Source: Paenibacillus sp. DCT19 (GTDB taxonomy: Bacteria > Bacillota > Bacilli > Paenibacillales > Paenibacillaceae). Taken from it: 64,000 bases of DNA. The stretch lies in the NCBI RefSeq assembly GCF_003268635.1, contig NZ_CP029639.1:6244001-6308000 (forward strand). The letters are read 5' to 3'. A program made the translations under genes and the position numbers. Each line of letters opens with the position of its first letter. Position 1 is the stretch's first letter. This document shows, in pieces, positions 18,580 through 28,913 of this stretch. The notes under the pieces are model-generated. The model searched no databases. It was given only the letters and a program-made list of their open reading frames with translations, and was not told the DNA's origin.

Positions 18580-19998
18580 ATGGGGGTAGTCAGCATTCTC
18601 ACACACAGCTTCACAGACGGGTACAACCGGGAGTTTGCACGGGTATTCGGGGGTGGGCTGGAACGATATATTTTGGATCTATGCAGCGTCATTCATGAGA
18701 TGGGACACATTCCTGAAGTACATCAACTCTCCTATTTCGAGGCTTTTCAGACACGTACAGGACAGATTGATGTCTTCGGTTACCCATATGATATGAACGA
18801 TGTTCCTGAAGCTTTCGCTCGAATGGCCGAAGCCGCACGCGGTCCTATCATTTATGCTAGCTGCATCTGGCAACCGATTGCTTATAAACCTGGCAGCCTC
18901 GGTATCTGCCACGGGATAAACTGGGATCGACCTGGTCTACCGCTCGAAACGAAGCAGCAGGTTGCCGAGCATATTCAGCAGGCCGTCGATGGTCTGCTGA
19001 ATATCGTATCTGTGGATTCTCATTTTCAGACCTATTGCCGTGCTTCATGCACGTTCAGTGACCCTGCACAGCTCATTTTAATTCCGAATGCAGTCGACAC
19101 CTTATACTTCACCCCTGCTCCTCCTAGGCGTCAGATGCAGCAAGATCAGGAGGCACAATGGCTATCCCAGTGGAAGGAAGACCTGGATCAGCAGGAAGAC
19201 AGTCTGGATCGTATCTTCATCTCCAGCACGCCTGATGCCCCACCTCCTAGTCTAGAGCAAGATCATAATGCAGTTGATGATATACCCGAGAACATGCTTA
19301 AACAGGAGCATGAGGTGCAGAGCGAAGAAAATGAAGAAAGTAAAAAAAGTGAAGAGAGTAAAGAACATTCTGCAGGGTTTACTGTAGCTAGTAAGTTAAA
19401 TGAACAATCTGCCAGCTCCCGTCCGGTACGTATCCTCTATCCTCGTCGTGTCAGCCTGGAACGCGGCATCATTCCGATGATGCTGGCGGCAGATCAGTTG
19501 CTTGGAGCCTTTTCTGATCTGGAGATTGAGTTCGCCGGGGAACTGGTTGAAGGCAGTACCGTAGGTCGTTCCTTCCGTTACTGGCATCGTACACACCCTC
19601 ATGCTGATCGGATATTTCACCGTACGTATGATTTCAGGGATATTCGAGAGGCATATCATCACGCCGATATTGCGGTCATTCCAACGATTTTCTCGGAGGG
19701 CACGTCCTATGCCTGCCTGGAAGCGATGAGCTGCGGGTTACCTGTGGTCGCCTCTAATGTGGGTGGGTTAAACGATCTAATTCAGGACGGATTCAATGGG
19801 TTGCTCGTTCCGCCAAACCAGGAGGCACTGACAGCGGCTCTCGTCCGACTTGTCCAAGACAGAGCCGAGCGGGAGCGGCTTGGCATCTACGCACGCGAAA
19901 CAGCACTCGCCTATGACCTATCCCGATGGAAACGCAAATGGAGTGAGGTACTCCGCACATTTCTTGCTGACGCAGATATGAAGGAAGGGGTTCGATGA
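18580..19998 (+). CDS. Glycosyltransferase family 4 with acidic insert
   Basis: GT-B fold enzyme of 472 aa. The N-terminal half has FGGGLERYILDLCSVIHEMGH. The C-terminal half has HADIAVIPTIFSEGTSYACLEAMSCGLPVVASNVGGLNDLI, with the EGTS-ACLEAM nucleotide-sugar motif. Between them (about residues 185-305) lies a low-complexity acidic insert rich in Glu, Ser and Lys (EENEESKKSEESKE), absent from typical GT4 enzymes. ATG 18580 follows AAGGAGGAGC, 1 nt after the GT2 stop; the longer frame from 18487 overlaps GT2. Confidence 0.88.
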   Translation: MGVVSILTHSFTDGYNREFARVFGGGLERYILDLCSVIHEMGHIPEVHQLSYFEAFQTRTGQIDVFGYPYDMNDVPEAFARMAEAARGPIIYASCIWQPIAYKPGSLGICHGINWDRPGLPLETKQQVAEHIQQAVDGLLNIVSVDSHFQTYCRASCTFSDPAQLILIPNAVDTLYFTPAPPRRQMQQDQEAQWLSQWKEDLDQQEDSLDRIFISSTPDAPPPSLEQDHNAVDDIPENMLKQEHEVQSEENEESKKSEESKEHSAGFTVASKLNEQSASSRPVRILYPRRVSLERGIIPMMLAADQLLGAFSDLEIEFAGELVEGSTVGRSFRYWHRTHPHADRIFHRTYDFRDIREAYHHADIAVIPTIFSEGTSYACLEAMSCGLPVVASNVGGLNDLIQDGFNGLLVPPNQEALTAALVRLVQDRAERERLGIYARETALAYDLSRWKRKWSEVLRTFLADADMKEGVR

Positions 19999-20669
19999 TG
20001 ATGGATACAGCGGATCAGACAGAATTAATGGAGTCTAGATATGTTCGACGTAACGACCCGAAGATAGATACACTGATATTCCCCTTACATCCGGCATGGT
20101 GGAGCAGACCTTATGAATACGAATGGGCACGTCAATTTGCCCGTCCGAGTGATGTTGTTCTAGATGCTGCCTGTGGCATCTCACACCCCTTCAAATTTTG
20201 GCTCGCGGAGCAATGCCAGGAGGTTCATGCCTGTGATTGGGATGATCGCATATTGTCGGAGGAAGCCATCCGTCTGGACATCATCTCGGACTTTGGCGAA
20301 GAAGCCGCTCGTGAATTCCCTGATTTCTATCTAACCAAACTACACCGTGCACAGGCTAATCTCGCTCAGTTACCCTATGAAGCAAGCACATTTGACCGCG
20401 TCTTCTGTATCTCTGTACTGGAGCATCTAGATACAGGCACAATGTTGCGTGCATTTCGAGAGTTTGCACGAGTTATGAAGCCAGATGGAAGGTTAATCGC
20501 GACGTTTGACGTGCCCGAAATGCGTCCCGACCTGCTGGAAACCATCATGGCCGTTACCGGATTAACGATTGATGGGAATCTGAACGTAGAAGAGCCTGAG
20601 GATGCCATCTGGTCTGACATGTATGGCACCCCCATTCGTTGTTTCCGGGCAGTCATTCGTAAAAGTTAA
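19995..20669 (+). CDS. Class I SAM-dependent methyltransferase
   Basis: 224 aa, Rossmann-fold methyltransferase. Motif I is VVLDAACGISHPF near residue 55. Motif II acidic region is EVHACDWDD. A post-motif region reads FDRVFCISVLEHLD, followed by MKPDGRLIATFDVPEM. The start overlaps the GT4 stop (ATGATG), and AAGGGG precedes it. As last gene of the operon it may methylate a sugar or a glycan end. The exact acceptor is unknown. Confidence 0.85.
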   Translation: MMMDTADQTELMESRYVRRNDPKIDTLIFPLHPAWWSRPYEYEWARQFARPSDVVLDAACGISHPFKFWLAEQCQEVHACDWDDRILSEEAIRLDIISDFGEEAAREFPDFYLTKLHRAQANLAQLPYEASTFDRVFCISVLEHLDTGTMLRAFREFARVMKPDGRLIATFDVPEMRPDLLETIMAVTGLTIDGNLNVEEPEDAIWSDMYGTPIRCFRAVIRKS

Positions 20670-20692
20670 TAGATGAACGCTGGGATCTATAA

Positions 20693-20867
20693 GCGCGAGT
20701 TCAAAAGGGGTGGTTTTCAGTACCGAGAAGATGGGATGAAGTTAGAAATGTATTAGCGGAGCGTAGGCAGAACTTCGTGAGCAAGGATATTTCGGCTAAA
20801 TCCTAGATTCGATGCTGAGATAACGTTAGGCATCCTTCGTAATCAAAAGCGGACTTTTGGAAAAAAC
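20693..20867 (+). mobile_element. Family B MITE-like element, copy B2
   Basis: It has the same internal blocks as other family B copies. Flanking repeats TCTATAA lie at 20686-20692 and 20868-20874. It sits between convergent genes, and the right flanking repeat contains the stop codon (complement 20869-20871) of the minus-strand glycosyltransferase. Confidence 0.85.
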
Positions 20868-20868
20868 T

Positions 20869-22959
20869 CTATAAATGTACCCACAGCAGCTGGCATTGCG
20901 CTGCATAGCTGCTAGCAGAGGTTGCGCCAGGAGCTGTCAGGCGCAACAATGCACGTACCCCCGGCGTAACGGTCGTCGCCGGGCGGTCTGCGGCGGTGGC
21001 TTGCAGCGAGCTGCGCTGGGCCCATTCGGCCCATGCACGCGCGGCATGCCGCCGCCCTGCGAGCAACGCGAGCGTGCCCGCCACAAGAGCCTCCGCTGTG
21101 CGGATGGCGGCGGGCACTTCGTCCGCGGAGGGCTGCTCTGCGGCTGGAGGCTCGCCGCCGCAGAGCTGAAGCAGCCCTTCGCGGACGCTCGCGGGTGCGC
21201 GCAGCACCCCGCAGCGTGCCGCAGGCGCAAGCGCCGCGAGCAGCGCCGGTGCGGCGCCGGGCGGCAGCGCCGCCAGCAGGCGCAGCCACGCCGCCCAGGC
21301 GCCCACGCGCGCAAGCGCATCGGCGGCGGCGTGCACGGCGCCCTGCGGCGCTTGCGCCGGGCTCGCGGCGGCGGACGCACGGTTCCCGCCGTCGCCGTCG
21401 TCGCCGCGTGGCGAGGCCTCGCGCAGCAGCGCCTCCGCTGCGCAGGCTGCCGCAGGCCACGGCGGCGTAGCCGCATGGCTGTGCGCGAGGCCACCGGCAT
21501 GCGCACAGCCTGTTGCCTCGCCTGCACCGCCTACTGCATCACCTGACGCTGCGGCAGGCACACCGCGCCGCTTGCAGGCGAGCGCCCATAGCGCCAGCGT
21601 TGCGGCTGGCCTGTGCTGCGCATGCAACGCCCAAGGGCGCAGCTCCACTTCGGCGGCAGCATCCTCGCCGAGCTGAGCCAGGGCAAGCCCTGGTGCCAGC
21701 GGCTGTGCCTGCATCACACCAGCGAGCGAGCCCGCATGGCGCAGCAGCCATTCTGGCCGGTGTGCATCCAGCGCAGTCTGGAGCATCACATGCCATGCCA
21801 CTAGTGGCAGGTGATGCCTTGTAGCAACGCGTGCCACCGCATTGGATCGTCCTGTAACCGCAGCCAGCCATAGCAACCGCTGCCATGCAGCCATGCTGTC
21901 TGACTTGGTCTCGATTGCAGCCGTATAGGCATCTTCTGCATACTGCCACTGACCAAGTTGCTCATACACCATGCCCTCTAAGATCAAACTGCGATATGAT
22001 CCAGCTCCCGAAACAGACGTGTACTTTGAGCCTGATCCAGCAACAGATTTGGCTTGCTTCAACCAATCCAGCGCGTCTTCTTCATGTCCCAGATCGAGCT
22101 GGAGCACAGCTCCAAGCTCCAACAGATCAGGGAAGTCCTCATAAACAGGCGCCCAGACCTGCACAATAGCTAGTGCCCGTTCAGGATGTCCGTACTCTCG
22201 CCAGGCATACGCTGTCTTGAGTACCAGATCAGAGTGGTATCCACAACCCGGTTCAAGTCGTGCTAACAGAGGAACCAGTAAGCGCAATGCTTCCTCGTAA
22301 TTTTCTTGTTGAAACCACTCGGCAGCGAGTGCATACAACAATTCAGGTTGGTCTGGTGTTTGATTTAGAGCGGAGCGGATTAACCGCATGTTCCGCTCTA
22401 TTTTATTTTTACTCGTAATGACCTTATCTAGATATCCATCATGTAGAATCTCTAGCTTACACGCTGCAATCCCTTGTGGTGCAAAGGCATAGATGGAAGA
22501 AGCGACCTCCTCATGAATCATCCCCGTAAAGGCAATCCGTGGATCGTTCCTGAATAGACGACATACTGCATCTGTTACTCGTTCTTCACCGGAGTGACCG
22601 AGCAAGCTCGTAATTTGTATCCAGTATCCCCATATCTCATCCTGGTCACTTGATAGTAGACGCTGTAGCTCAGTATGCATTGACTCTGTTGGCAGCCACA
22701 CTTCATCTGCATCCAGCACTAGAATCCACGGATTTGTCGCTAAGGCGAGGGATTGGTTACGCGCTCTAGCAAAATCTCCCGACCAGGCGGCACGCATCAC
22801 GATTGCACCGTAGCGACGGGCAATGTCAGGCGTATCATCGGTTGACCCTGTGTCCACAACGATAATTTCATCGACCACATTACGGACTGCGTTCAGACAC
22901 CGCTCAAGATGCTGCGCTTCATCCTTAACGATCATACACAAGCTGATTCCCATCCCCAT
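20869..22959 (-). CDS. GT2 glycosyltransferase with TPR-like region and Ala-rich GC-rich tail
   Basis: 696 aa. The N-terminal GT2 domain has LCMIVKDEAQHLERCL, DEIIVVDTGSTDDTPDIA and DxD as LVLDADEVW (residues 83-85). From about residue 200 the chain is helical and TPR-like (LLYALAAEWFQQENYEEALRLL, AWREYGHPERALAIV). The last 280 residues are very Ala-rich (AGEATGCAHAGG, APALLAALAPAARCG) and are encoded by DNA near 80 percent GC around 21.0-21.5 kb, unlike the rest of the window. The frame stays open through it. It ends in the target duplication of MITE B2. The tail could be a degenerate TPR array. Confidence 0.82.
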   Translation of the reverse strand: MGMGISLCMIVKDEAQHLERCLNAVRNVVDEIIVVDTGSTDDTPDIARRYGAIVMRAAWSGDFARARNQSLALATNPWILVLDADEVWLPTESMHTELQRLLSSDQDEIWGYWIQITSLLGHSGEERVTDAVCRLFRNDPRIAFTGMIHEEVASSIYAFAPQGIAACKLEILHDGYLDKVITSKNKIERNMRLIRSALNQTPDQPELLYALAAEWFQQENYEEALRLLVPLLARLEPGCGYHSDLVLKTAYAWREYGHPERALAIVQVWAPVYEDFPDLLELGAVLQLDLGHEEDALDWLKQAKSVAGSGSKYTSVSGAGSYRSLILEGMVYEQLGQWQYAEDAYTAAIETKSDSMAAWQRLLWLAAVTGRSNAVARVATRHHLPLVAWHVMLQTALDAHRPEWLLRHAGSLAGVMQAQPLAPGLALAQLGEDAAAEVELRPWALHAQHRPAATLALWALACKRRGVPAAASGDAVGGAGEATGCAHAGGLAHSHAATPPWPAAACAAEALLREASPRGDDGDGGNRASAAASPAQAPQGAVHAAADALARVGAWAAWLRLLAALPPGAAPALLAALAPAARCGVLRAPASVREGLLQLCGGEPPAAEQPSADEVPAAIRTAEALVAGTLALLAGRRHAARAWAEWAQRSSLQATAADRPATTVTPGVRALLRLTAPGATSASSYAAQCQLLWVHL

Positions 22960-22992
22960 GTTTATCCCCGCCCTTATCCGCCTCTACTCTAC

Positions 22993-24886
22993 TTAAGACC
23001 CGAAACCATCCGGCCCTGGCAGTTCCAATCGAAGCCGTTGCACCAGCGGCCAACACCGCTGCCGTTGTCCATTTACGCCTTCACTCCAGTCACGAAGCTG
23101 TTCATCCGCTGCACTCAAGAGCCCACGAACCAACCAACTCGTACCCGCTGCCGTATTGGCTGCCCCAACAAAAGGCTCTTCTGCTTGCTCCTGATGCGTC
23201 TCTCCCCCGATGAGACCCCAGTCGCGAGCTGTTGCCGACCCATCTGAATCAGCGCATGAAACTCTCCCCACTGGCCTGATTGTACACAGCCTTCCATTAG
23301 CAACCCAAATGCCTGCCATCCCTCGTATCCGGCATTGGCTGAATCTCCTTTGGTCACAGGTGTGTTACTTTCCTCATCCTTGCCATGCCCTTCTCCCTCC
23401 AGTCTATCCGGTCGGGAATGATGATAGAGCCAATTGCATAGTCCATCATTTCCTGCTATGGGTCTTCCCTGAGCCCAATGTAATCGATCTAGCCATCGGG
23501 AAGCTTGCCCTGCATACAGACCCTTTTTGCGCTGAATTGGCTCCAGCTTGAGTCTGGCAGCCTTCCATTTTCCCCTCTGAATCTGAAGCAATGCCTCTGC
23601 CATGGATAATCGCTCTCGTTTCTCTATTGAATCACCCGATGATGTAAGCTCTGTTAACCACTCGACTGCCGCCTCATAACAGCGGCTTTGCTCCATTACA
23701 CCCAGCACTTTGTATATCGCTTCTTCCGACTCCAGTGCAAAGCGTTCTTTAATTAGTTGGGGTATCTGCTGCTCTTGCCCCGATACCCGCATAATGCGGA
23801 ATATCCGGTACAACGGGGGCAACAGGCTCGATTTAGCACGAACAGCCTCTACGTAGGCATCTACCGCACCCTCCAGATCTGCCTTTCCTTCCAGCAGTCT
23901 TCCCAGTGTATACCACGTCTGATAGGTTCCAAGGCCTTCTTCCGTATGGTACATTGGCGGCGGCGCTCCCACACGAACAGCTTCACGTAGCCAGAATTCT
24001 GCCTTCTCCACGTGTCCGAGCGCATCCTCACATACCCCGCGATGATGGATTAAGTCCGTATAATCCGGAAATAGCTCCAGCGCTGCATCAATATGCTCCA
24101 ACGCCTCCTGCCAGCGATTCAGATGTTCGAGACATCTGATCTCATACTTGCATAGCAGATGCGCATAACTTGTTATGGTTGGATCAATGCCAGCCTTAGC
24201 CACGCCAAATGTCTTCAGTGCCCGCTCTGCTTCCCCACACGTAAATATTCGACACCTAGGTTATAGTGATGAAACGGCTGCTCCGGCTCTTCCTTCACCG
24301 CTTGTTCTAACAAACGTAAATTGCGATTCACTTTGTCCTTATGCTCCACCACAGCCGTCTGGTAGCCATAGTGATGGATAATCATATCCGTTAGGTGAAA
24401 CGCCGCCTCTGGATTCCTACGGCAAATAGCCGCCGCGATCTGCTCATGTATCCGTCCTTCGAATCGGTGCTCTGGTGCATTCCTGAACAACCTCAACACC
24501 GGATTAACCGTAGCCCCTTGCTCACCCGAACCTGTATAGTTATGGATATTTAAAAACAATCCGTCACATCCGCTGACTGCCGTCCAGCTCCTGATCTGCT
24601 CCTGAGCAGCCTGATCCAGCGCTTCATCCGCATCCAGAAAGAGAATCCAATCGCCGGAAGCTCGCGCGAGTCCAGCATTACGTGCCGCAGCAAAATCATC
24701 GCTCCACGCCAAATGCACAACCATTGCTCCATACGACTTCGCAATTGCTACACTACGATCCGAAGAACCTGTGTCTACAATGATGATTTCATCGACCGCT
24801 GCTTGCACGCTGTCCAGACATTGAGGTAGCCACTGTTCCTCATCCTTTACGATCATGCATAGCGAAATGAGATTGTTCGGCAACAT
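22993..24886 (-). pseudogene. GT2 glycosyltransferase with TPR-like region, two frameshifts
   Basis: Reconstructed length about 631 aa from ATG 24886 (AGGAGGAATC upstream). The GT2 domain has LCMIVKDEEQWLPQCL, DEIIIVDTGSSDRSVAIA and DxD as LFLDADEAL (85-87). The frame breaks after EYLRVG at a C run (24233-24236); one extra base restores EAERALKTFGVAKAGIDPT. It breaks again at 23204-23208, where one base restores SSGGETHQEQAEEPFVGAANTAAG. The middle and C-terminal parts carry TPR-like pairs (YEIRCLEHLNRWQEALEHIDAALELFPDY). It is the middle member of three paralogues. The 22960-22992 gap to the next gene is short, implying one operon. Confidence 0.8.
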
Positions 24887-27254
24887 GATTCCTCCTTTCC
24901 TTCGCATGGAAAACGGTACGCCAAGGGAGCCCATCGGCAATTCGCAATTTTTGCTCCAGCACCGTCAGTTGAGCTGTCAGCTCAGCGACAGAAGGAGAGC
25001 GTGTTATCTCCTGCTTCATGACCTCCGTAGCCAACTGCAAATAACAGTGAGATGCTCCTGCTCTGGCTCGCTGTAGTCCTGGTTCTTGCTCTAATGCTTG
25101 TTGAAACAGAGCTAGAGATTGATCATAATGCCCTCTGGTATACACTGTTTCTCCCAGAATAAATAGACTTTGCGCCTGTAACTCCCCTTCTGCCATACAC
25201 TGAATTAACATCTCAGCCGCTGCCATCGTATATCCGGCTCGATACAGCACCTCGGCGATCCATTGCTTGTGCAACAAACGTTCATGAGGTTCCACATACA
25301 GCTCTGCGACCTTCATATGCAACCGTTTCGCAAGGGGTAACTGTCCTGTATGCACAGCCCGTTCTATGATTGTTCTTGCTAGCGTTCGTACGCCTGCTGA
25401 AACTTGCGATGTCGTTACCTTTTGACGATCTTCGTCACGCTGAATGATGCGCTTATCCTGATCCCAACTCTCATCTTTCAAGTGTGATTTCACTCTTGTC
25501 TCTGTATTATTAAGTGTCTTTATCTTTATGTTGCTCTTTTTCTTCGTTTCGGTATTGGTTCTCGTTCCTATCTCTATCTCAATCTGTGGCTGGTTCTCGC
25601 AAAGTAAACTGTCCAATGCTCTCCATGTAGAGCCTTCCTCTAGTTCATTTACAGCCAGAAACGAAGATGGTAGCGCTGAACCATGAGCCCAGCACGCCAC
25701 TGCCCAGTCCATTTTCAGCTCAGAATGTTTAAATAGATGACGATCTTTCCCATCTCTATACTGCCTTTCCGCCCATTCTTGCACTTCGGACACCCTGTTC
25801 GCACACAGCATCCAGCGCACGAGGTCAGCTTCCGGTATGTTATGGTTGCGATCCTGATCTTGCAGGAGGCGGAGTGCCCGTTCGTATGCTCCACAGGAGG
25901 CAAGTGCTTGAACAACCTCTGTTATGTTCCGATTAACCTCAATGTCATCTCGTTGCAGTCCCTCTTTCCATTGCACCTGCAATTGTTCCGCAATCCGTTC
26001 ATCTGGCTCACCAGACTGTTGCAGCACATCCGCTAAGCCTCTCCACGCTGGCGTATAGGTTGGCATTTTAACTAGTGCAATCCTATACAGTTGATCTGCT
26101 TCTTGCAGGAAGCCTTTCTTTTGCGCTAACCGTCCCATCGCTGTATAGGGTTTATAGGTAGCCGAGCCTTGTTCTGTGACATAAGCCGGTTCGGATTGAG
26201 TCGTCTTTGCTATATCGCTCTTTCCCTGCCATTCAATCTTCGTTATGTTCTCTGGTGTTCCAACGTCTGTATGATGCTCAACTGCTTCTGCATAAACCTG
26301 ATAGGCGCGTTCTTCCAAACCCTGCTGTTCCAACGTCTCCCCGAACAATAGATGCAGATCGGCATAGCCCCAATAATGCTGTCTCTCCGTAGCCAGAAGT
26401 CCATGTGCTTCATCATATCGTTCCAGCACGATTAGCACCTTCGCATAATCTCGAACTAAGGTTGGACGGTAGGGTGCCTCCAGCGGAGTAGAGTGAAGAG
26501 ATTGCGCGAATACTTCTGTCGCCTTCTCCACCTGCCCAAGCTGGCAGTACGTCACACCAAGATTGTAGAGGTGAAAAGGATGGTCTGGTTGCTCTGCAAG
26601 CTGCTTCTGCAACAGCTTGAGATTGCGACGTGGTTTATGTCCTATCGCCATAGTAGACGGCAAGTAACCGTCATGCATGATCACTAATGGAGCGAGAGGT
26701 TCCTGCTCCACCGATACGTTTTTTGATATATCGATAGGTAGCTCGATCTCTATGCTTTCATCCGCAGTTATCGCTCTTTCCCGATCTCCTATGGTGCCAC
26801 GAACAAGCTGCTCATGGATTCGTCCAATGTACCGGTATCCTCGACCTGCTCGAAAGAGACGGACAGGCTGGAACAACACACTCGCTTGCTCCTGTTCGCC
26901 GATTCGATTGATTATGGTGACTCGTAATTTGGTGATGCCAGGCTCGACCGTTGGAAGGAACGCAAGTAGCTCATCAATCCCTTCTACGGCATATTCATCT
27001 GCATCCACACACAGAATCCAGTCCGTACTCGCCAGCGGCAGACTGATATTACGGGCAGAAGCAAAGTCCTCATCCCACTTCGCATGTAGCACCGTTGCCT
27101 GATGTTGTCTAGCAATCTCAACCGTGCGATCTACGGAGCCGGTATCAGTAACGAAGCATTCACTTGCAAGTGATTGGAAGCTGCCCAGACAACGGGGCAG
27201 GTAATGTTCTTCATTTTGCACAATCATGTGGATTCCGACTAACCCTTGCTTCAC
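24840..27254 (-). CDS. GT2 glycosyltransferase with long TPR-like region
   Basis: 804 aa from GTG 27254, after GGAGGTGAT. The longer frame to 27446 would run through a terminator and into the preceding gene. The GT2 domain has IHMIVQNEEHYLPRC, VTDTGSVDRTVEIA and DxD as CVDADEY (84-86), then DEDFASARN. A typical GT2 of this group has an RIHEQL motif, and it is present. The remainder has several TPR-like helical pairs (HLYNLGVTYCQLGQVEKATEVF; SLFILGETVYTRGHYDQSLALF). A low-complexity NTETKKKSN/KIKTLNNTETR stretch lies around residue 570. It overlaps the next gene by 47 nt. Confidence 0.85.
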   Translation of the reverse strand: MKQGLVGIHMIVQNEEHYLPRCLGSFQSLASECFVTDTGSVDRTVEIARQHQATVLHAKWDEDFASARNISLPLASTDWILCVDADEYAVEGIDELLAFLPTVEPGITKLRVTIINRIGEQEQASVLFQPVRLFRAGRGYRYIGRIHEQLVRGTIGDRERAITADESIEIELPIDISKNVSVEQEPLAPLVIMHDGYLPSTMAIGHKPRRNLKLLQKQLAEQPDHPFHLYNLGVTYCQLGQVEKATEVFAQSLHSTPLEAPYRPTLVRDYAKVLIVLERYDEAHGLLATERQHYWGYADLHLLFGETLEQQGLEERAYQVYAEAVEHHTDVGTPENITKIEWQGKSDIAKTTQSEPAYVTEQGSATYKPYTAMGRLAQKKGFLQEADQLYRIALVKMPTYTPAWRGLADVLQQSGEPDERIAEQLQVQWKEGLQRDDIEVNRNITEVVQALASCGAYERALRLLQDQDRNHNIPEADLVRWMLCANRVSEVQEWAERQYRDGKDRHLFKHSELKMDWAVACWAHGSALPSSFLAVNELEEGSTWRALDSLLCENQPQIEIEIGTRTNTETKKKSNIKIKTLNNTETRVKSHLKDESWDQDKRIIQRDEDRQKVTTSQVSAGVRTLARTIIERAVHTGQLPLAKRLHMKVAELYVEPHERLLHKQWIAEVLYRAGYTMAAAEMLIQCMAEGELQAQSLFILGETVYTRGHYDQSLALFQQALEQEPGLQRARAGASHCYLQLATEVMKQEITRSPSVAELTAQLTVLEQKLRIADGLPWRTVFHAKERRNHVAEQSHFAMHDRKG

Positions 27255-27275
27255 AGCACCATCACCTCCCTTGCC

Positions 27276-27315
27276 AAAAAAAATACATGAAGCCCACAAA
27301 AGCGGACTCCATGTA
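27276..27315 (-). terminator. Rho-independent terminator after the repeat-protein gene
   Basis: Read on the minus strand, TACATG at 27310-27315 pairs with CATGTA at 27284-27289. The inner AGTCC/GGGCT arms also pair, and eight T follow. It lies between the repeat-protein stop (27337) and the GT2 start (27254), so the glycosyltransferases need read-through or their own promoter. Confidence 0.75.
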
Positions 27316-27336
27316 CCTATATGATGATCGCTCTGG

Positions 27337-28868
27337 TTATGTGCCTTGTCCATTGAAGATGACATCAATTGTAGTAGGTGATCCGATGAGACTGGAACGA
27401 TAGGAAAGGCGTGTATATTTGAGGAATCGTTGTGGCACCAATACATCGACCGATCCAGACAATATGCCTGTGACGGTTGTTACATCGGTGTACCAGTTCG
27501 TTCCGTTAGCACTGATCTCAACGCGAGCATCCACCCGATTGACTCCTGGACCTCGGTTATATACAAAGAAGGAATACGTTCCGAATACACTAGTAGTCAC
27601 TGCCGGAAGAGCTGTAAAAGCATTCGCTGTGGGTGTACCAATAAGCTGCGATTCCTGAAAGCTCTTCTGTGATATAGAAGTTACGCTGCTCAGTGTCCCC
27701 GCCGTAATCGTTGCGCCGAGCACACTGGTAATGGTGCCGTTCAGCAGATTGGTCAACGTTCCAGCTGTGATTGTTGCTCCCAGAACACTTGTGATCGTAC
27801 CATTCAGTAAGTTCGTTAATGTTCCGGCTGTCACGGTTGCTCCTAGTACGCTGGTGATGGTGCCGTTCAGTAAGTTGGTTAACGTACCTGCGGTAATGGT
27901 CGCTCCTAAGACACTCGTAATCGTACCATTCAGCAAGTTGTTTAACGTGCCTGCGGTGATCGTGGCTCCAAGGACACTCGTGATGGTACCGTTGAGCAAA
28001 TTACTCAGCGTTCCCGCTGTAATTGTTGCTCCGAGCACACTGCTAATGGTACCCGCTGTGATGGTTGCACCAAGCACACTCGTGATCGTACCGTTCAGCA
28101 GGTTTGTCAGCGTTCCCGCTGTGACCGTCGCGCCGAGTACACTGGTGATCGTTCCGGCCGTAATTGTTGCGCCAAGCACATTCGTGATCGTACCGTTCAA
28201 CAGGTTCGTCAGCGTTCCCGCCGTGACCGTCGCGCCGAGTACACTGGTGATCGTTCCTGCTGTGATGGTTGCACCAAGCACATTCGTGATTGTACCGTTT
28301 AACAGGTTGGTCAGCGTTCCCGCTGTGACTGTCGCACCGAGTACACTGGTGATCGTTCCTGCTGTAATCGTTGCTCCAAGGACACTCGTGATTGTACCGT
28401 TCAACAGGTTGGTCAGCGTTCCCGCTGTGACTGTCGCACCGAGTACACTGGTGATCGTTCCTGCTGTAATCGTTGCTCCAAGGACACTCGTAATCGTACC
28501 ATCCAACAGGTTCGATAGCGTTCCTGCCGTGATTGTTGCCCGAGCACGCTAGTGATTGTACCATTCAATAAATTGGTCAGTGTTCCCGCCGTCACTGTAG
28601 CTCCCAGCACACTATTGATGGTACCAGCTGTAATCGTTGCTCCAAGGACACTTGTAATGGTTCCGTTGAGAATGTTTGTAATCGTTCCTGCATTAATCGT
28701 AACAGTAGTCAATCCTGAGATGTTACTGATTGTCCCGTCCAAAATAATACCGACCACATTGCCGCTTGTATCGGTTCTGACAGGTTGAGCTGTCCCCGTG
28801 CTATCCTGACCGAAGATCAAGGTTCGCAAGTTATCGGGATTGGTATTAAATGTTGTAAAGTTAGGCAT
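27337..28868 (-). pseudogene. Thr-rich tandem-repeat surface-type protein with DUF6385-like C-terminal domain, frameshifted
   Basis: Reconstructed length about 510 aa, ATG 28868 with GGAGG upstream. The N-terminus MPNFTTFNTNPDNLRTLIFGQ leads into about 18 copies of a 13-residue unit (GTITSVLGATITA) interleaved with about 12 copies of an 8-residue unit (GTLTNLLN). The regular T-hydrophobic-T spacing suggests a beta-solenoid. The last 115 residues form a different domain (NRVDARVEISANGTNWYTD, then VPQRFLKYTRLSYRS). A similar ending occurs in the upstream neighbour. One base is missing at 28539-28541 relative to the repeat consensus. There is no signal peptide, as in spore-surface proteins. Thr-rich repeats beside glycosyltransferases suggest O-glycosylation. 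Confidence 0.72.
27685..28735 (-). repeat. Coding tandem repeat array, 39-bp and 24-bp units
   Basis: The array alternates a 39-bp unit and a 24-bp unit. Most units are 63 bp composites; five are 102 bp (two 39-bp units plus one 24-bp). Copies differ at synonymous sites while the protein stays nearly constant, so amino acid sequence is under selection. A long plus-strand frame across the array is a shadow. Confidence 0.85.
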
Positions 28869-28913
28869 GCGCCTCGTCCTCCTCCCTGGTCATATCTGTT
28901 TTGAAATACCCCT

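Noticed and set aside
20875..21546. Several open frames on both strands of the GC-rich region
   Set aside because: High GC removes stop codons in all frames. Only the minus frame continues the GT2 protein.
27731..28552. Long plus-strand open frame across the solenoid repeats
   Set aside because: It is a shadow: the minus strand has conserved residues, a start with ribosome binding site and a terminator. The plus reading only repeats VPAVIVAP-type strings.
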